NCBI RefSeq assembly: GCF_006439395.2
Contig: NZ_CP083950.1
Coordinates: 5,693,001 to 5,757,000 of the forward strand
Direction of reading: 5' to 3'
Source: Mesorhizobium sp. B4-1-4
GTDB lineage: Bacteria > Pseudomonadota > Alphaproteobacteria > Rhizobiales > Rhizobiaceae
Length of the DNA: 64,000 nt
In this document: positions 42,726-52,000 of the stretch, in pieces
Layout of the letters: each line of letters begins with the position of its first letter
Position numbering within the stretch: position 1 is the first letter of the stretch
Notes under the pieces: model-generated
Told to the model about the DNA's origin: nothing
The model's input: only the letters and a program-made list of their open reading frames with translations
Database searches by the model: none
Made by a program: the position numbers and the translations under genes

Positions 42726-44297
42726 ATGACCTCCCCCGATCACATCATCGTCGGCAGTGGCATCAACGCGCTGGTGTGCGCGGCGATGCTTGGCGGCAAG
42801 GGGGCGAAGGTGCTCGTGCTGGAACGCAACGACCGCATCGGCGGCTGCATGCGCACCGAGGAGATCACCGCGCCCGGCTTCATCCACGATGTGATGGCGA
42901 CGACCTTCGTGCTGTTCATCACTTCGCCAGCCTTCGCGGCGCTTGGTGCTGACCTTGCGCGGCACGGCTTGGAGTTCTGCCACGCGGTAACGCCGACCGG
43001 CGTGCTGCGGCCGGACGGCAGCCATGCGGTGCTCAGCACCGACCGCGCCGCCAATGTCGCGGCACTCAACGCAATCGCCGCGGGTGATGGCGACCGGCAT
43101 GCCGAGGATGTCGGCGGCATCGAGCGCAATGCAGGCCTGTTGTTTGGCCTGCTCGGCGGCAGCTTGTGGTCCTATCCGACGGCAAAGCTGCTGGCGGGCG
43201 ACGCCTGGCGGCGCGGTCCGCGCGGCCTTGCCGCCTTCCTTGGTGAGGCCCTGGTGCCGGCGCGCGGCTGGCTGGAAAGCACTTACCGGTCCGAAACCAT
43301 ACGTGCGTTCTGGGCGCCCTGGGTGCTGCATGCCGGGCTCGGCCCGGAAGATGCCTTTTCCGGTCAGATCGCCAAGGTAATCGCCTTCGCGCTGGAGGCG
43401 GCAGGCGCGCCGATCGTCAAGGGTGGGGCGAAGAACCTGCTGTCGGCTTTCGAGGCGCTTATCATCGAGCGCGGCGGCGTCATTTCCACAGAATCCGACG
43501 TTGCCTCCATCATCCTGGCCGGCGGCCGCGCCACCGGCGTGCGGCTGGCCTCGGGCGAGACGGTCCATGCGAAAAAGAGCGTTATCTGCTCGGTCACGCC
43601 GACGCAGCTTTACGGCCGGCTGCTTGGAACCGAGGCACCCAAGGGCGATGTCGAGGCGACGAAGAAATACCGCTACGGCAAAGGCAATTTCCAGATCCAT
43701 TACGCCCTCGACAAGCCGCCGGCGTGGCGCGGTGAAGGGCTGGACAAGGTGGCGCTGCTGCACCTGACGCCGGGCCTGGATGGCGTCTCGAAAGCCTGCA
43801 ACGAGGCGGCGCGCGGCATGCTTCCCGAGGTGCCGACCATCTGTGTCGGCCAGCCGCACGCGCTCGACCCGTCGCGCTGCCCCGAGGGCAAGGCGATCCT
43901 GTGGCTACAACTGCCCGAGGCGCCGCGCCACATCAAGGGCGATGCCGCCGGCAAGCTGCAGACGCCGGCCGACGGGCAGTGGACCGCCGAGTTGCGCGAG
44001 GCCTATGCCGACCGCACTGAGGCGATTCTCGCCAACCATATTGACGGCTTCAGGGACGGCGTCATCGCGCGCCGTGCCTATTCGCCGGCCGATCTCGAAG
44101 CCATGAACATCAATCTGGTCGGCGGTGACCCCTATGGCGGTTCGTCCACCATCGACCAATCGTTCCTGTGGCGGCCGTTCAAGACCAGCCGCAACAATCA
44201 GACCGGTATCAAAAACCTCTACCATATCGGCGCCTCGACCCATCCGGGCGCCGGCCTTGGCGGCGGCTCCGGCTTTCTCCTGGCGGGGAGGCTGTGA
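42726..44297 (+). CDS. CrtI-like NAD(P)/FAD-dependent oxidoreductase 2
   Basis: This 523-residue phytoene-desaturase-superfamily protein begins with IIVGSGINALVCAAMLGGKG, then GGCMRTEEITAPGFIHD, and ends with the C-terminal FAD block ASTHPGAGLGGGSGFLLAGRL. It has a FQIHYALDKPPAW segment parallel to IHLALDDLPDW in the first homologue. The two share the overall layout but are clearly diverged. The stop overlaps the ATG of the MarR gene. It is probably an oxidoreductase of the aromatic block, perhaps working with the first as a pair. Confidence 0.85.
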   Translation: MTSPDHIIVGSGINALVCAAMLGGKGAKVLVLERNDRIGGCMRTEEITAPGFIHDVMATTFVLFITSPAFAALGADLARHGLEFCHAVTPTGVLRPDGSHAVLSTDRAANVAALNAIAAGDGDRHAEDVGGIERNAGLLFGLLGGSLWSYPTAKLLAGDAWRRGPRGLAAFLGEALVPARGWLESTYRSETIRAFWAPWVLHAGLGPEDAFSGQIAKVIAFALEAAGAPIVKGGAKNLLSAFEALIIERGGVISTESDVASIILAGGRATGVRLASGETVHAKKSVICSVTPTQLYGRLLGTEAPKGDVEATKKYRYGKGNFQIHYALDKPPAWRGEGLDKVALLHLTPGLDGVSKACNEAARGMLPEVPTICVGQPHALDPSRCPEGKAILWLQLPEAPRHIKGDAAGKLQTPADGQWTAELREAYADRTEAILANHIDGFRDGVIARRAYSPADLEAMNINLVGGDPYGGSSTIDQSFLWRPFKTSRNNQTGIKNLYHIGASTHPGAGLGGGSGFLLAGRL

Positions 44298-44779
44298 TGG
44301 AACAGAAGCTTCCAGAAAGGCGCCAGCGCATTTCGACGCTCGGCCAGATCGGACTGCAGCAATTCGCGCCCTATCTGATGAACCGCATCATGGGCCGCTA
44401 CAACGCCACCTTGCGCGACGATTTCCGCAAGCAGGGCCTGACCATTCCGCAGGTGCGCACGCTGGCCGTGCTGTCAGTTACGGACGGTCTCACCGTCAAC
44501 GATCTTTCGGTCTACACCGTCATCGAGCAGTCGACCTTGAGCCGCACGCTCGACACGCTGGAGGGCCAGGGCTTCGTACGGCGCGAGCAGGGGGTCGCCG
44601 ACAGCCGTATCCGCCACGTGTTCCTCACCGACGAGGGCCGGGCCGAGTTTACCCGCGCCTGGCCGGCCATGCATGATGCGTTCGAGGCGATGTTCGACGA
44701 TGTCGACGATGCCGAATACGCCGCATTGATCGCGACGCTGCAGAAGATGCTGAAGAACATTCGCAAGCACGACATCTGA
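44297..44779 (+). CDS. MarR-family transcriptional regulator
   Basis: This 160-residue protein has the MarR core with QGLTIPQVRTLAVLSVTDGLT, the recognition helix around YTVIEQSTLSRTLDTLEGQG, and the wing REQGVADSRIRHVFLTDEGR. The ATG overlaps the stop of the upstream oxidoreductase (TGATG). It is less similar in sequence to the MarR at 30858-31328 than one would expect for a recent duplicate, so the two likely sense different ligands. It is another candidate for the palindromic sites. Confidence 0.9.
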   Translation: MEQKLPERRQRISTLGQIGLQQFAPYLMNRIMGRYNATLRDDFRKQGLTIPQVRTLAVLSVTDGLTVNDLSVYTVIEQSTLSRTLDTLEGQGFVRREQGVADSRIRHVFLTDEGRAEFTRAWPAMHDAFEAMFDDVDDAEYAALIATLQKMLKNIRKHDI

Positions 44780-44826
44780 TGCATGTCGCCCAAAAGTGGA
44801 CCCGGTTTTGGGGAAACGACATGCAT
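44779..44826. repeat. Palindromic intergenic element, family D
   Basis: ATGCATGTCG at 44779-44788 is a perfect inverted repeat of CGACATGCAT at 44817-44826. Inside are CCCAAAA (44789-44795) and TTTTGGG (44806-44812). This GCATGTCG-CCCAAAA type of element is familiar from many rhizobial intergenic regions. It lies between the MarR and iorA genes and may act as a processing or termination hairpin. Confidence 0.8.
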
Positions 44827-44883
44827 AAACAGGGACTCTAGATTACCCGCCGCGGGTTTGGGCGGCAACGGAAGGAGGCAGAG

Positions 44884-47037
44884 ATGGCCGAACGGTCTTT
44901 TGCCAAGGAAGTCGAAAAACTCAGGCTCGGCGCCGGCGAGGAATTCGCTGGCGAGGGCATCCTCGCCATCACCAAGGCGCTGCTGCAATGCGGCGTCGGC
45001 TATGTCGGCGGCTACCAGGGCGCGCCGATCAGCCATCTGATGGACGTGCTGGCCGATGCGCAGGACATTCTGGGCGAGCTCGGCGTGCATTTCGAGGCCA
45101 GTGCGTCGGAAGCGACCGCCACCGCCATGCTGGCAGCATCCGTACATTATCCGATCCGGGGTGCCGCGACCTTCAAGTCGACCGTCGGCACCAATGTCGC
45201 CTCCGACGCGCTCGCCAATCTCGCGTCCGGCGGCGTCACCGGCGGCGCGTTGATCATCGTCGGCGAGGACTATGGCGAGGGCTCCTCGATCATGCAGGAA
45301 CGCAGCCACGCCTTCGCCATGAAGAGCCAGGTCTGGCTGCTCGACCCGCGTCCCAACCTGCCGTCGATCGTCAAGGCGGTGGAAGACGGCTTCGAACTGT
45401 CCGAGGTCTCCAACACGCCGGTCATGCTGCAGGTGCGCATCCGCTGCTGCCATGTCCACGGCCATTTTATCGCCAAGGACAACAAGCGCCCGCCGATGAG
45501 CGTGGCCGACGCGCTTTCGGCCCCGCGCCGCGACACCGGCCGCATCGTTCTGCCGCCCGCCTCCTTCCTGCACGAGAAGGAGAAGGTGGCGAAGCGCTGG
45601 CCGGCGGCGGTGGAGTTCATCGCCAAGAACAAGATCAACGAATTCTTCGGCTCGGATCATGGCTCAGTCGGCATCGTCATGCAGGGCGGCATGTATAATT
45701 CCGTCGTCCGCGCCCTGCAGCGTCTCGGCCTCGCGGATACCTATGGCGAGACGGACGTGCCGCTCTATGTGCTCAATGCCGTCTATCCGCTGATCGACGA
45801 TGAGTTCCTGTCCTTCTGCGAAGGCAAGCAGGCCGTGCTGGTCGTCGAGGAAGGCCAGCCCAACTACATCGAACAGGCGTTTGCCGCGATGCTGCATAAG
45901 GCCGGGCGCGGCACCAGGCTGGTCGGCAAGGAGCATCTGCCGATGGCCGGCGAGTATACCGGCCAGGTCATGCTCGACGGCATCGGCGCCTTCCTGCGCG
46001 CCGAGGCGCCGCATTTGCTGCCGGGTGAGGTGCGTGCGCCCAACAAGGTCGGCGAGGGGGTCGACACCGCTGATCTGATCAACGTCGTGCCGGGTCGTCC
46101 GCCGGGCTTCTGCATCGGCTGCCCGGAGCGGCCGATCTTTGCCGCCACCAAGCTGGTCGAGCAGGAACTCGGCAAGCATCACATCGCCTCCGACATCGGC
46201 TGCCATTTGTTCTCGATCATGCCGCCCTTTGAACTCGGCGCCACCACCATGGGCTATGGGCTGGGGCCGGCCTCGGCCTCGGCGTTCAATTCGCCCGATG
46301 CCAAGCGCCGCTCGATCTCCTTCGTCGGCGACGGCGGCTTCTGGCACAACGGCCTGACCTCCTCGATCGGCAATGCGGTCTTCAACAAGAATGACGGCGT
46401 GATCGTCATCGTCGACAATTTCTATTCCGCCGCGACCGGCGGGCAGGACATTCTGTCATCGCGCGCCGGCAACAAGACCAAGTCGACCAAGCATCCGATC
46501 ACCGAGGCGGTGAAGGGGATGGGCGTCAAATGGCTGCGCCATGTCGACCGCACCTACGATGTCGGCAAGATGCAGGACACGTTGCGCGAAGCGCTGACGA
46601 CGGAGGAGAAGGGGCCGAAGGTCATCGTCGCTTCCTCCGAATGCATGCTCAATCGGCAGCGCCGCGAAAAGCCGCTGGTCGACAAGGCGATCAAGGGCGG
46701 CGAGCGCGTGGTGAAGCCGAAGTTCGGCGTCGACGAGGACATCTGCACCGGCGACCATGCCTGCATGCGGCTGTCCGGTTGCCCGTCGCTGTCGGTGAAG
46801 TCGCTCGATGATCCGCTGCGCGACGATCCGGTCGCCAGCATCGACCAGAACTGCGTCGGCTGCGGCAATTGCGGCGAGGTCGCGGACGCCGCGGTGCTCT
46901 GCCCATCCTTCTACCGCGCTGATGTCGTGCACAACCCCAGCCGCTGGGACCGGTTCGTGGAATCCGCGCGCCGTGCCGCGATCAATCTGTTGCAGCGCCG
47001 CCGCGAAAGCCGGCGCCTGACCTTCGCCGATGCTTGA
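44884..47037 (+). CDS. iorA: Indolepyruvate:ferredoxin oxidoreductase, alpha subunit
   Basis: This 717-residue TPP and Fe-S enzyme subunit oxidatively decarboxylates aryl pyruvates to aryl-acetyl-CoA using ferredoxin. Residues 1-390 form the pyrimidine-binding and transketolase-type region with GGYQGAPISHLMDVL and FKSTVGTNVASDALANLASG. Then come FCIGCPERP and the TPP motif with GDGGFWHNG and VIVIVDNFYSAATGGQ. The C-terminal part has two Cys clusters: C-T-G-D-H-A-C-M-R-L-S-G-C and CVGCGNCGEVADAAVLCPS, a partial ferredoxin domain. GGAGG precedes the ATG. Its stop overlaps iorB. Confidence 0.93.
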   Translation: MAERSFAKEVEKLRLGAGEEFAGEGILAITKALLQCGVGYVGGYQGAPISHLMDVLADAQDILGELGVHFEASASEATATAMLAASVHYPIRGAATFKSTVGTNVASDALANLASGGVTGGALIIVGEDYGEGSSIMQERSHAFAMKSQVWLLDPRPNLPSIVKAVEDGFELSEVSNTPVMLQVRIRCCHVHGHFIAKDNKRPPMSVADALSAPRRDTGRIVLPPASFLHEKEKVAKRWPAAVEFIAKNKINEFFGSDHGSVGIVMQGGMYNSVVRALQRLGLADTYGETDVPLYVLNAVYPLIDDEFLSFCEGKQAVLVVEEGQPNYIEQAFAAMLHKAGRGTRLVGKEHLPMAGEYTGQVMLDGIGAFLRAEAPHLLPGEVRAPNKVGEGVDTADLINVVPGRPPGFCIGCPERPIFAATKLVEQELGKHHIASDIGCHLFSIMPPFELGATTMGYGLGPASASAFNSPDAKRRSISFVGDGGFWHNGLTSSIGNAVFNKNDGVIVIVDNFYSAATGGQDILSSRAGNKTKSTKHPITEAVKGMGVKWLRHVDRTYDVGKMQDTLREALTTEEKGPKVIVASSECMLNRQRREKPLVDKAIKGGERVVKPKFGVDEDICTGDHACMRLSGCPSLSVKSLDDPLRDDPVASIDQNCVGCGNCGEVADAAVLCPSFYRADVVHNPSRWDRFVESARRAAINLLQRRRESRRLTFADA

Positions 47038-48610
47038 CCAGGCCCCACCCCTGCGCCCGAAGGCGGGCGCCACCGAAGACGAACGCGTCATCAAGCTGGC
47101 CGTGCTGGCGGTTGGCGGGCAGGGCGGCGGCGTGCTGGCCGACTGGATCACCGACGTTGCCGAACGCAATGGCTACGTCGCGCAATCGACTTCGGTCGCC
47201 GGCGTCGCCCAGCGCACCGGCGCCACGATCTATTATATCGAAATGGCTCGCGACACTGGCCGGCTGCCGGTGTTCGCGCTGTCGCCTTCGCAGGGCGATG
47301 TCGACATCCTGATCGCCGCCGAACTGATGGAAGCCGGCCGCGCCATCATCAGGGGCTTCGTCACGCCCGAGCGCACGACGCTGATCGCCTCGTCGCACCG
47401 CATCGCCGCCGTATCGGAAAAGATCGAGCCGGGCGACGGCCGGGCCTCGTCTTCCAAGGTGCATGCGTCGGCTGAAGCCGCATCGAAGCGCTTCATCGCC
47501 TTCGACATGGAGAAGATTGCCGCCGAGAACGGTTCGATGATCTCGGCCAGCCTGCTTGGCGCGCTGGCCGGGTCGGACGCGCTGCCGTTCGCGCGCGAAA
47601 GCTATGAACAGGCGGTCGGTGCCGGTGGTCGCGGCGTCAAGGCGAGCCTCGCCGCCTTCGGTGCCGCGTTTGATCGTGCGCGCGGCACGGCGGCGCCGGC
47701 GCCAAAGCCGGCTGAGCCGGCGATTGTCGAATCCGCTTTGGGGGCTGGGCGGGTCAGTGGCCCGCGAAACTTGCTGCAGGGCTGGCAGGCGCTCGCCGCC
47801 CGTATCGACCTGATGCCCCTGGCGGTGCGCGACATGGCGCTCAGGGGACTGAGGAAGGTCGTCGACTATCAGGACATCGCCTATGGCGACGAGTATCTTG
47901 ACCGGCTGGACAAGGCCGTCGCGCTGGACAGCGCCGACCATGCCTATGCGATGTCCATCGCCGCCGCCAAGCATCTGGCCAATGCAATGTGCTACGATGA
48001 CATGATCCGTGTCGCCGACCTGAAAACGCGCTCAACACGTGACAGGAGGGTGCGCAAGGAGGTCGGCGTCAAGGATGGCTCGATCCTGCAGGTGACCGAA
48101 TATTTCCATCCCCGCATCGAGGAGTTCTGCGGTACTTTGCCGGCAAGTTTGGGCAGCTACATCGAGAACCGGCCGAAACTCGCCGCTTTCCTCGACCGTC
48201 GCATCAATCATGGCCGGCGCATCCGCACCGACAGCTTTGCCGGCTTTGCCGCGCTGTGGTTCATCGGCGGCCTGCGCCGCTGGCGTCGCGGCCTGCTGCG
48301 CCACAGGGTCGAGGCGGCGCATCTCGATCGCTGGTACACGCTGGCGCTTGGTTACGTGCCGGCCGACTACGCACTGGCCGTCGAAATCCTCAACTGCCGC
48401 CGGCTGATCAAGGGCTACAGCGACACCCATCTCCGCGCCCAGTCGAAATTCGACCGCGTGCTGTCGGCGCTTCCCATGCTCGAGGGCCGTACCGACGCCG
48501 CCGACTGGATCCGCCGTTTGCGTGAGGCCGCCTTGAAGGACGAAAAAGGCGACATGCTCGACGGCGCACTGAAGACGGTGGCGACCTTGGATCAAAATCC
48601 CGTCGATTGA
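47030..48610 (+). CDS. iorB: Indolepyruvate oxidoreductase beta subunit with long C-terminal extension
   Basis: This 526-residue protein has an N-terminal gamma-domain like IorB: VLAVGGQGGGVLADWITDVA, QSTSVAGVAQRTGATIYYIE and ILIAAELMEAGRAI. Ordinary IorB is about 200 residues. The rest, from about residue 220, is an extra domain with KVVDYQDIAYGDEYLDRL, HLANAMCYDDMIRVADLKTR and RWYTLALGYVPADYALAVEI. This fused form is known from proteobacterial indolepyruvate oxidoreductases. It overlaps iorA by 8 bases and should form the IorAB complex. Confidence 0.92.
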   Translation: MLDQAPPLRPKAGATEDERVIKLAVLAVGGQGGGVLADWITDVAERNGYVAQSTSVAGVAQRTGATIYYIEMARDTGRLPVFALSPSQGDVDILIAAELMEAGRAIIRGFVTPERTTLIASSHRIAAVSEKIEPGDGRASSSKVHASAEAASKRFIAFDMEKIAAENGSMISASLLGALAGSDALPFARESYEQAVGAGGRGVKASLAAFGAAFDRARGTAAPAPKPAEPAIVESALGAGRVSGPRNLLQGWQALAARIDLMPLAVRDMALRGLRKVVDYQDIAYGDEYLDRLDKAVALDSADHAYAMSIAAAKHLANAMCYDDMIRVADLKTRSTRDRRVRKEVGVKDGSILQVTEYFHPRIEEFCGTLPASLGSYIENRPKLAAFLDRRINHGRRIRTDSFAGFAALWFIGGLRRWRRGLLRHRVEAAHLDRWYTLALGYVPADYALAVEILNCRRLIKGYSDTHLRAQSKFDRVLSALPMLEGRTDAADWIRRLREAALKDEKGDMLDGALKTVATLDQNPVD

Positions 48611-48744
48611 GGCGTGCTAACGGTGCCACGCCGACGTCACCGGGCCAATTCACTGATGTAACAGCAGCTTGCGTCAGAATTCCGCCTGGCGGCGCTCAAT
48701 CCGGCAGGATTTTGCAATCCAACCGTCGACTCTCTTCGGGTTCG

Positions 48745-48815
48745 TGAACGCCGTTCATTTTTCGCTTGAACGATGTTCAAAACGTGATATGTTGCCCTCT
48801 TGTGAACACTGTTCA
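48745..48815. promoter_or_regulatory. Three TGAAC-N3-GTTCA palindromes (TetR-type operators)
   Basis: Perfect 13-base palindromes occur at 48745-48757 (centre GCC), 48767-48779 (centre GAT) and 48803-48815 (centre ACT). Centres are 22 and 36 bases apart. The second overlaps a candidate -35 box and the third lies just after the expected start point, a layout for repression. The arms and 3-base centre fit TetR-type binding. No TetR gene is nearby. Confidence 0.72.
48766..48793 (+). promoter_or_regulatory. Candidate sigma-70 promoter before the small ORF and aas fusion gene
   Basis: TTGAAC at 48766-48771 and TATGTT at 48788-48793 are separated by 16 bases. The -35 box lies inside the second palindrome. 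Transcription would start near 48800 and read through the small ORF at 48832 towards the acyltransferase fusion gene. Confidence 0.55.
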
Positions 48816-48831
48816 TAAATGGGAGGTCGAC

Positions 48832-48939
48832 ATGCGGAAACAGCTTTGCATTTGTGCAGCGGGCAAGTCGCTTATCAGTCGCTTCAAACACCGGCTGCCG
48901 AAGCCACGTATGAGCACCATGCGCAATAAGGAAGTTTAA
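48832..48939 (+). CDS. Small basic 35-residue peptide (leader or small protein)
   Basis: An ATG at 48832 follows GGGAGG at 48821-48826 with ideal spacing. The frame reads 35 codons (MRKQLCICAAGKSLISRF, then KHRLPKPRMSTMRNKEV) to a TAA at 48937-48939. The peptide is strongly basic, with two Cys near the N-terminus. It is the first start codon after the palindrome-controlled promoter. No family is recognised. It could be a leader peptide for the downstream gene, a small regulator, or a remnant of an older gene. The rest of the gap to 49020 shows nothing more than a ribosome site. Confidence 0.5.
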   Translation: MRKQLCICAAGKSLISRFKHRLPKPRMSTMRNKEV

Positions 48940-49020
48940 CCAGCTCACTGATATCACTGGGAATGAAACAGCGCCTGCAACCCGCAGGGCCTGTCGGCGC
49001 ACAGCCGTAGGGTCCGCCAA

Positions 49021-52000
49021 ATGGAAACCGCCATGAACACTCATCTCATGTTGTCGCGGCGCTTTGCGCCTCTGTTCTGGACGCAGTTGCTGTCCGCGTT
49101 CAACGACAATTTCCTCAAGAACACGCTGGTTTTTCTGATCCTCTTCACCTTGGCCGCTGACCAGGCGGCCTCGCTGGTCACGCTTGCTGGAGCCGTGTTC
49201 ATGGCTCCTTTCCTGCTCCTGTCGGCCTTGGGCGGCGAGATCGCCGACCGCTTCGATAAGGCCCTGATCGCCCGCCGGCTGAAATTCGCCGAGATCGCCG
49301 CCGCTGCAGTCGCCGTCATTGGTATCGCGCTGTCTTCGGTCCCGGTGCTGATGACGGCGTTGCTCATGTTCGGCATCATCTCGGCGCTGTTCGGACCGAT
49401 CAAGTACGGCATCCTGCCGGATCATCTCGAGCGCAAGGAATTGCCGCGCGCCAATGCCTGGATCGAGTCGGCGACCTTCGCCGCCATCCTCGGCGGCACC
49501 ATCGCCGGCGGGGTCGTCTCGGCTGATGGCATCGGCGTCTGGATCTTCGGGCCGATCATGATGATCCTGGCAGTCGGCTGCTGGTTCGTCAGCCGCTACA
49601 TCCCTTCGACGGGTTCGGCTGCTCCCAGCCTTGTCATCGACAGGAACATCTTTCGCTCGACCTGGCGCCAGGTCAGCGAATTGCGCACCGATACACGCAT
49701 CTGGCGCGCCGGCCTGATGACCTCCTGGTTCTGGCTGATCGGAGCCATCATCCTTTCGATCCTGCCGACGCTGGTCAAGGATTCGCTCGGCGGCGGAGAA
49801 ATCGCCGTCACCGCCTACCTCGCCGTGTTCGCCGTCTCGATCGCTATCGGTTCGGCCATTGCCGCATGGATGTCGCAGGGACGTGTCGTGCTCTTGCCGG
49901 CCCCGGTCGGCACGGCGCTGCTTGCACTGTTCGGCCTCGATCTGGCCCGGGTCATCTGGAGCATGCAGCCGTCGCCGAGGGCCGAGACCCTTGCCATGTT
50001 CTTCGCCGGGCCAAACACTATCCATGTCGCCATCGACCTCGCCGGCATGGCCATCTCAGCAGCCTTTCTCGTGGTGCCGACCTTCGCCGCCGTGCAAGCC
50101 TGGGCGCCCGAGGCGCGCCGCGCCCGCGTCGTCGCCGCCGTCAGCATCGTCAATGCCGGCTTCATGACCGTGGGCGGCATACTCGTCGCCGCGATCCAGG
50201 CCGCGGGCGTTTCCACTGGAGGCATTCTGTTAGGCCTCGTCGCGGCCAACGCGGTCGCTGCCTGGCTGATGCTGAAATTCTTGCCGACGAATCCGTTTCG
50301 CGACTTCGTCTCCATCCTCTTCCGCGCCTTCCACCGCCTGGAGATCGAGGGGATGGAAAACCTCAAGGCGGCCGGCAAGGCACCCATCCTGGCGCTCAAC
50401 CATGTCAGCTTCCTCGATGGCCCGTTGGCGTTGACGCTGACGGATGAAGAACCGGTCTTCGCCATCGACTACACCATCGCGCAGGCCTGGTGGATGAAGC
50501 CTTTCCTGAAACTGACCCGCGCGCTGCCGCTCAATCCGGCCAAGCCGATGTCGACCCGCACGCTGATCAAGATCGTGCAGAATGGCGATCCGCTGGTCAT
50601 CTTCCCCGAAGGCCGTATCACCGTCACCGGCGGCTTGATGAAGGTCTATGACGGCGCCGCCATGGTGGCCGATAAGACCGGCTCGATGGTGGTGCCGATC
50701 CGCATTGAAGGGCTGGAGAAAAGCCCGTTCTCGCGGCTGACGTCGCAGCACGTGCGCCGTCGCCTGTTTCCGAAGGTCAAGGTAACCATACTGGAGCCGG
50801 TCAAGCTTGAAGTGCCGCCGGAAGTGAAAGGCCGCCAGCGCCGCGCCGCGGCCGGTGCGGCACTTTATCAGGTCATGTCGGATCTCGTCTTTCGTACCCA
50901 GGATATCGACAGGACGGTGCTGGAAAAGATCATTTTGACGGCGAACGAACGCGGCATGAAACGGCTCGCCGTGCAGGACCCCGTCACCGGCTCGCTGAGC
51001 TATGGCAAGCTGCTGACGGCGGCGGCCGTGCTTGGCGAGAAATTCGAGACGCTCTATGCCGGCCAGCGGACGCTCGGCATCATGCTGCCCAACGCCAACG
51101 GCTCTTGCGCCACGCTGCTTGGCGTGATTTCGGCGGGCAAGGTGGCGGCGATGATCAACTTCACCGCCGGTGCGGCCAACATCCTGTCGGCCTGCAAGGC
51201 GGCCGAGGTGCGCACGGTGCTGACCTCGCGTGCCTTCGTCGAACAGGCCAAGCTTGGCGCCGTGGTCGAGGAGATGGGCCGGTCGGTCGACATTGTCTGG
51301 CTGGATGACCTGCGCGCCACCATCGGCCTCAAGGAAAAACTGCTCGGCCTGTTGCGCAAGAGCACGCCGCGCGTTGCCCGCAAGGCCACCGACCCGGCGG
51401 TGATCCTGTTCACCTCCGGGTCGGAAGGCACGCCAAAGGGCGTGGTGCTCACCCACCGCAACATCCTGGCCAATGCCGCGCAGGCCGCATCCCGTATCGA
51501 TTTCCACTCGGGCGACAAGGTGTTCAACGTCCTGCCGATCTTCCATTCCTTCGGCATGACGGCCGGTACGGTGCTGCCGCTGATCTCGGGCGTGCCGATC
51601 TTTTTCTATCCGTCGCCGCTGCACTACCGCATCGTGCCGGAACTGATTTACGCATCGAACGCAACGATCATCTTCGGCACCGATACGTTCCTCAGCGGCT
51701 ATGCCCGCACCGCGCACCCGTACGATTTCCGTTCGATACGCTATTGCTTTGCCGGCGCAGAACCGGTCAAGGCATCGACGCGCATGACCTATATGGAAAA
51801 GTTCGGCGTGCGCATCCTTGAAGGCTATGGCGTTACCGAGACCGCGCCGGTGATCTCCATCAACACGCCGATGTACAACCGTTCCGGCACCGTCGGCAAA
51901 ATCATGCCTGGTATGGAGTATCGTCTTGATCCGGTGCCTGGAGTCGACGATGGCGGGCGGCTCTATGTACGTGGACCAAACGTCATGGCGGGCTATCTGC

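Noticed and set aside
42579..43859. 426-codon minus-strand open frame opposite CrtI-like oxidoreductase 2
   Set aside because: It is antisense to a clear FAD enzyme gene, and its C-terminus reads through the repeat element. It has no domain features.
48745..48815. The three palindromes as alphaproteobacterial LexA boxes
   Set aside because: The SOS box in this class is GTTC-N7-GTTC as direct half-sites. Here the half-sites are inverted with a 3-base spacer.
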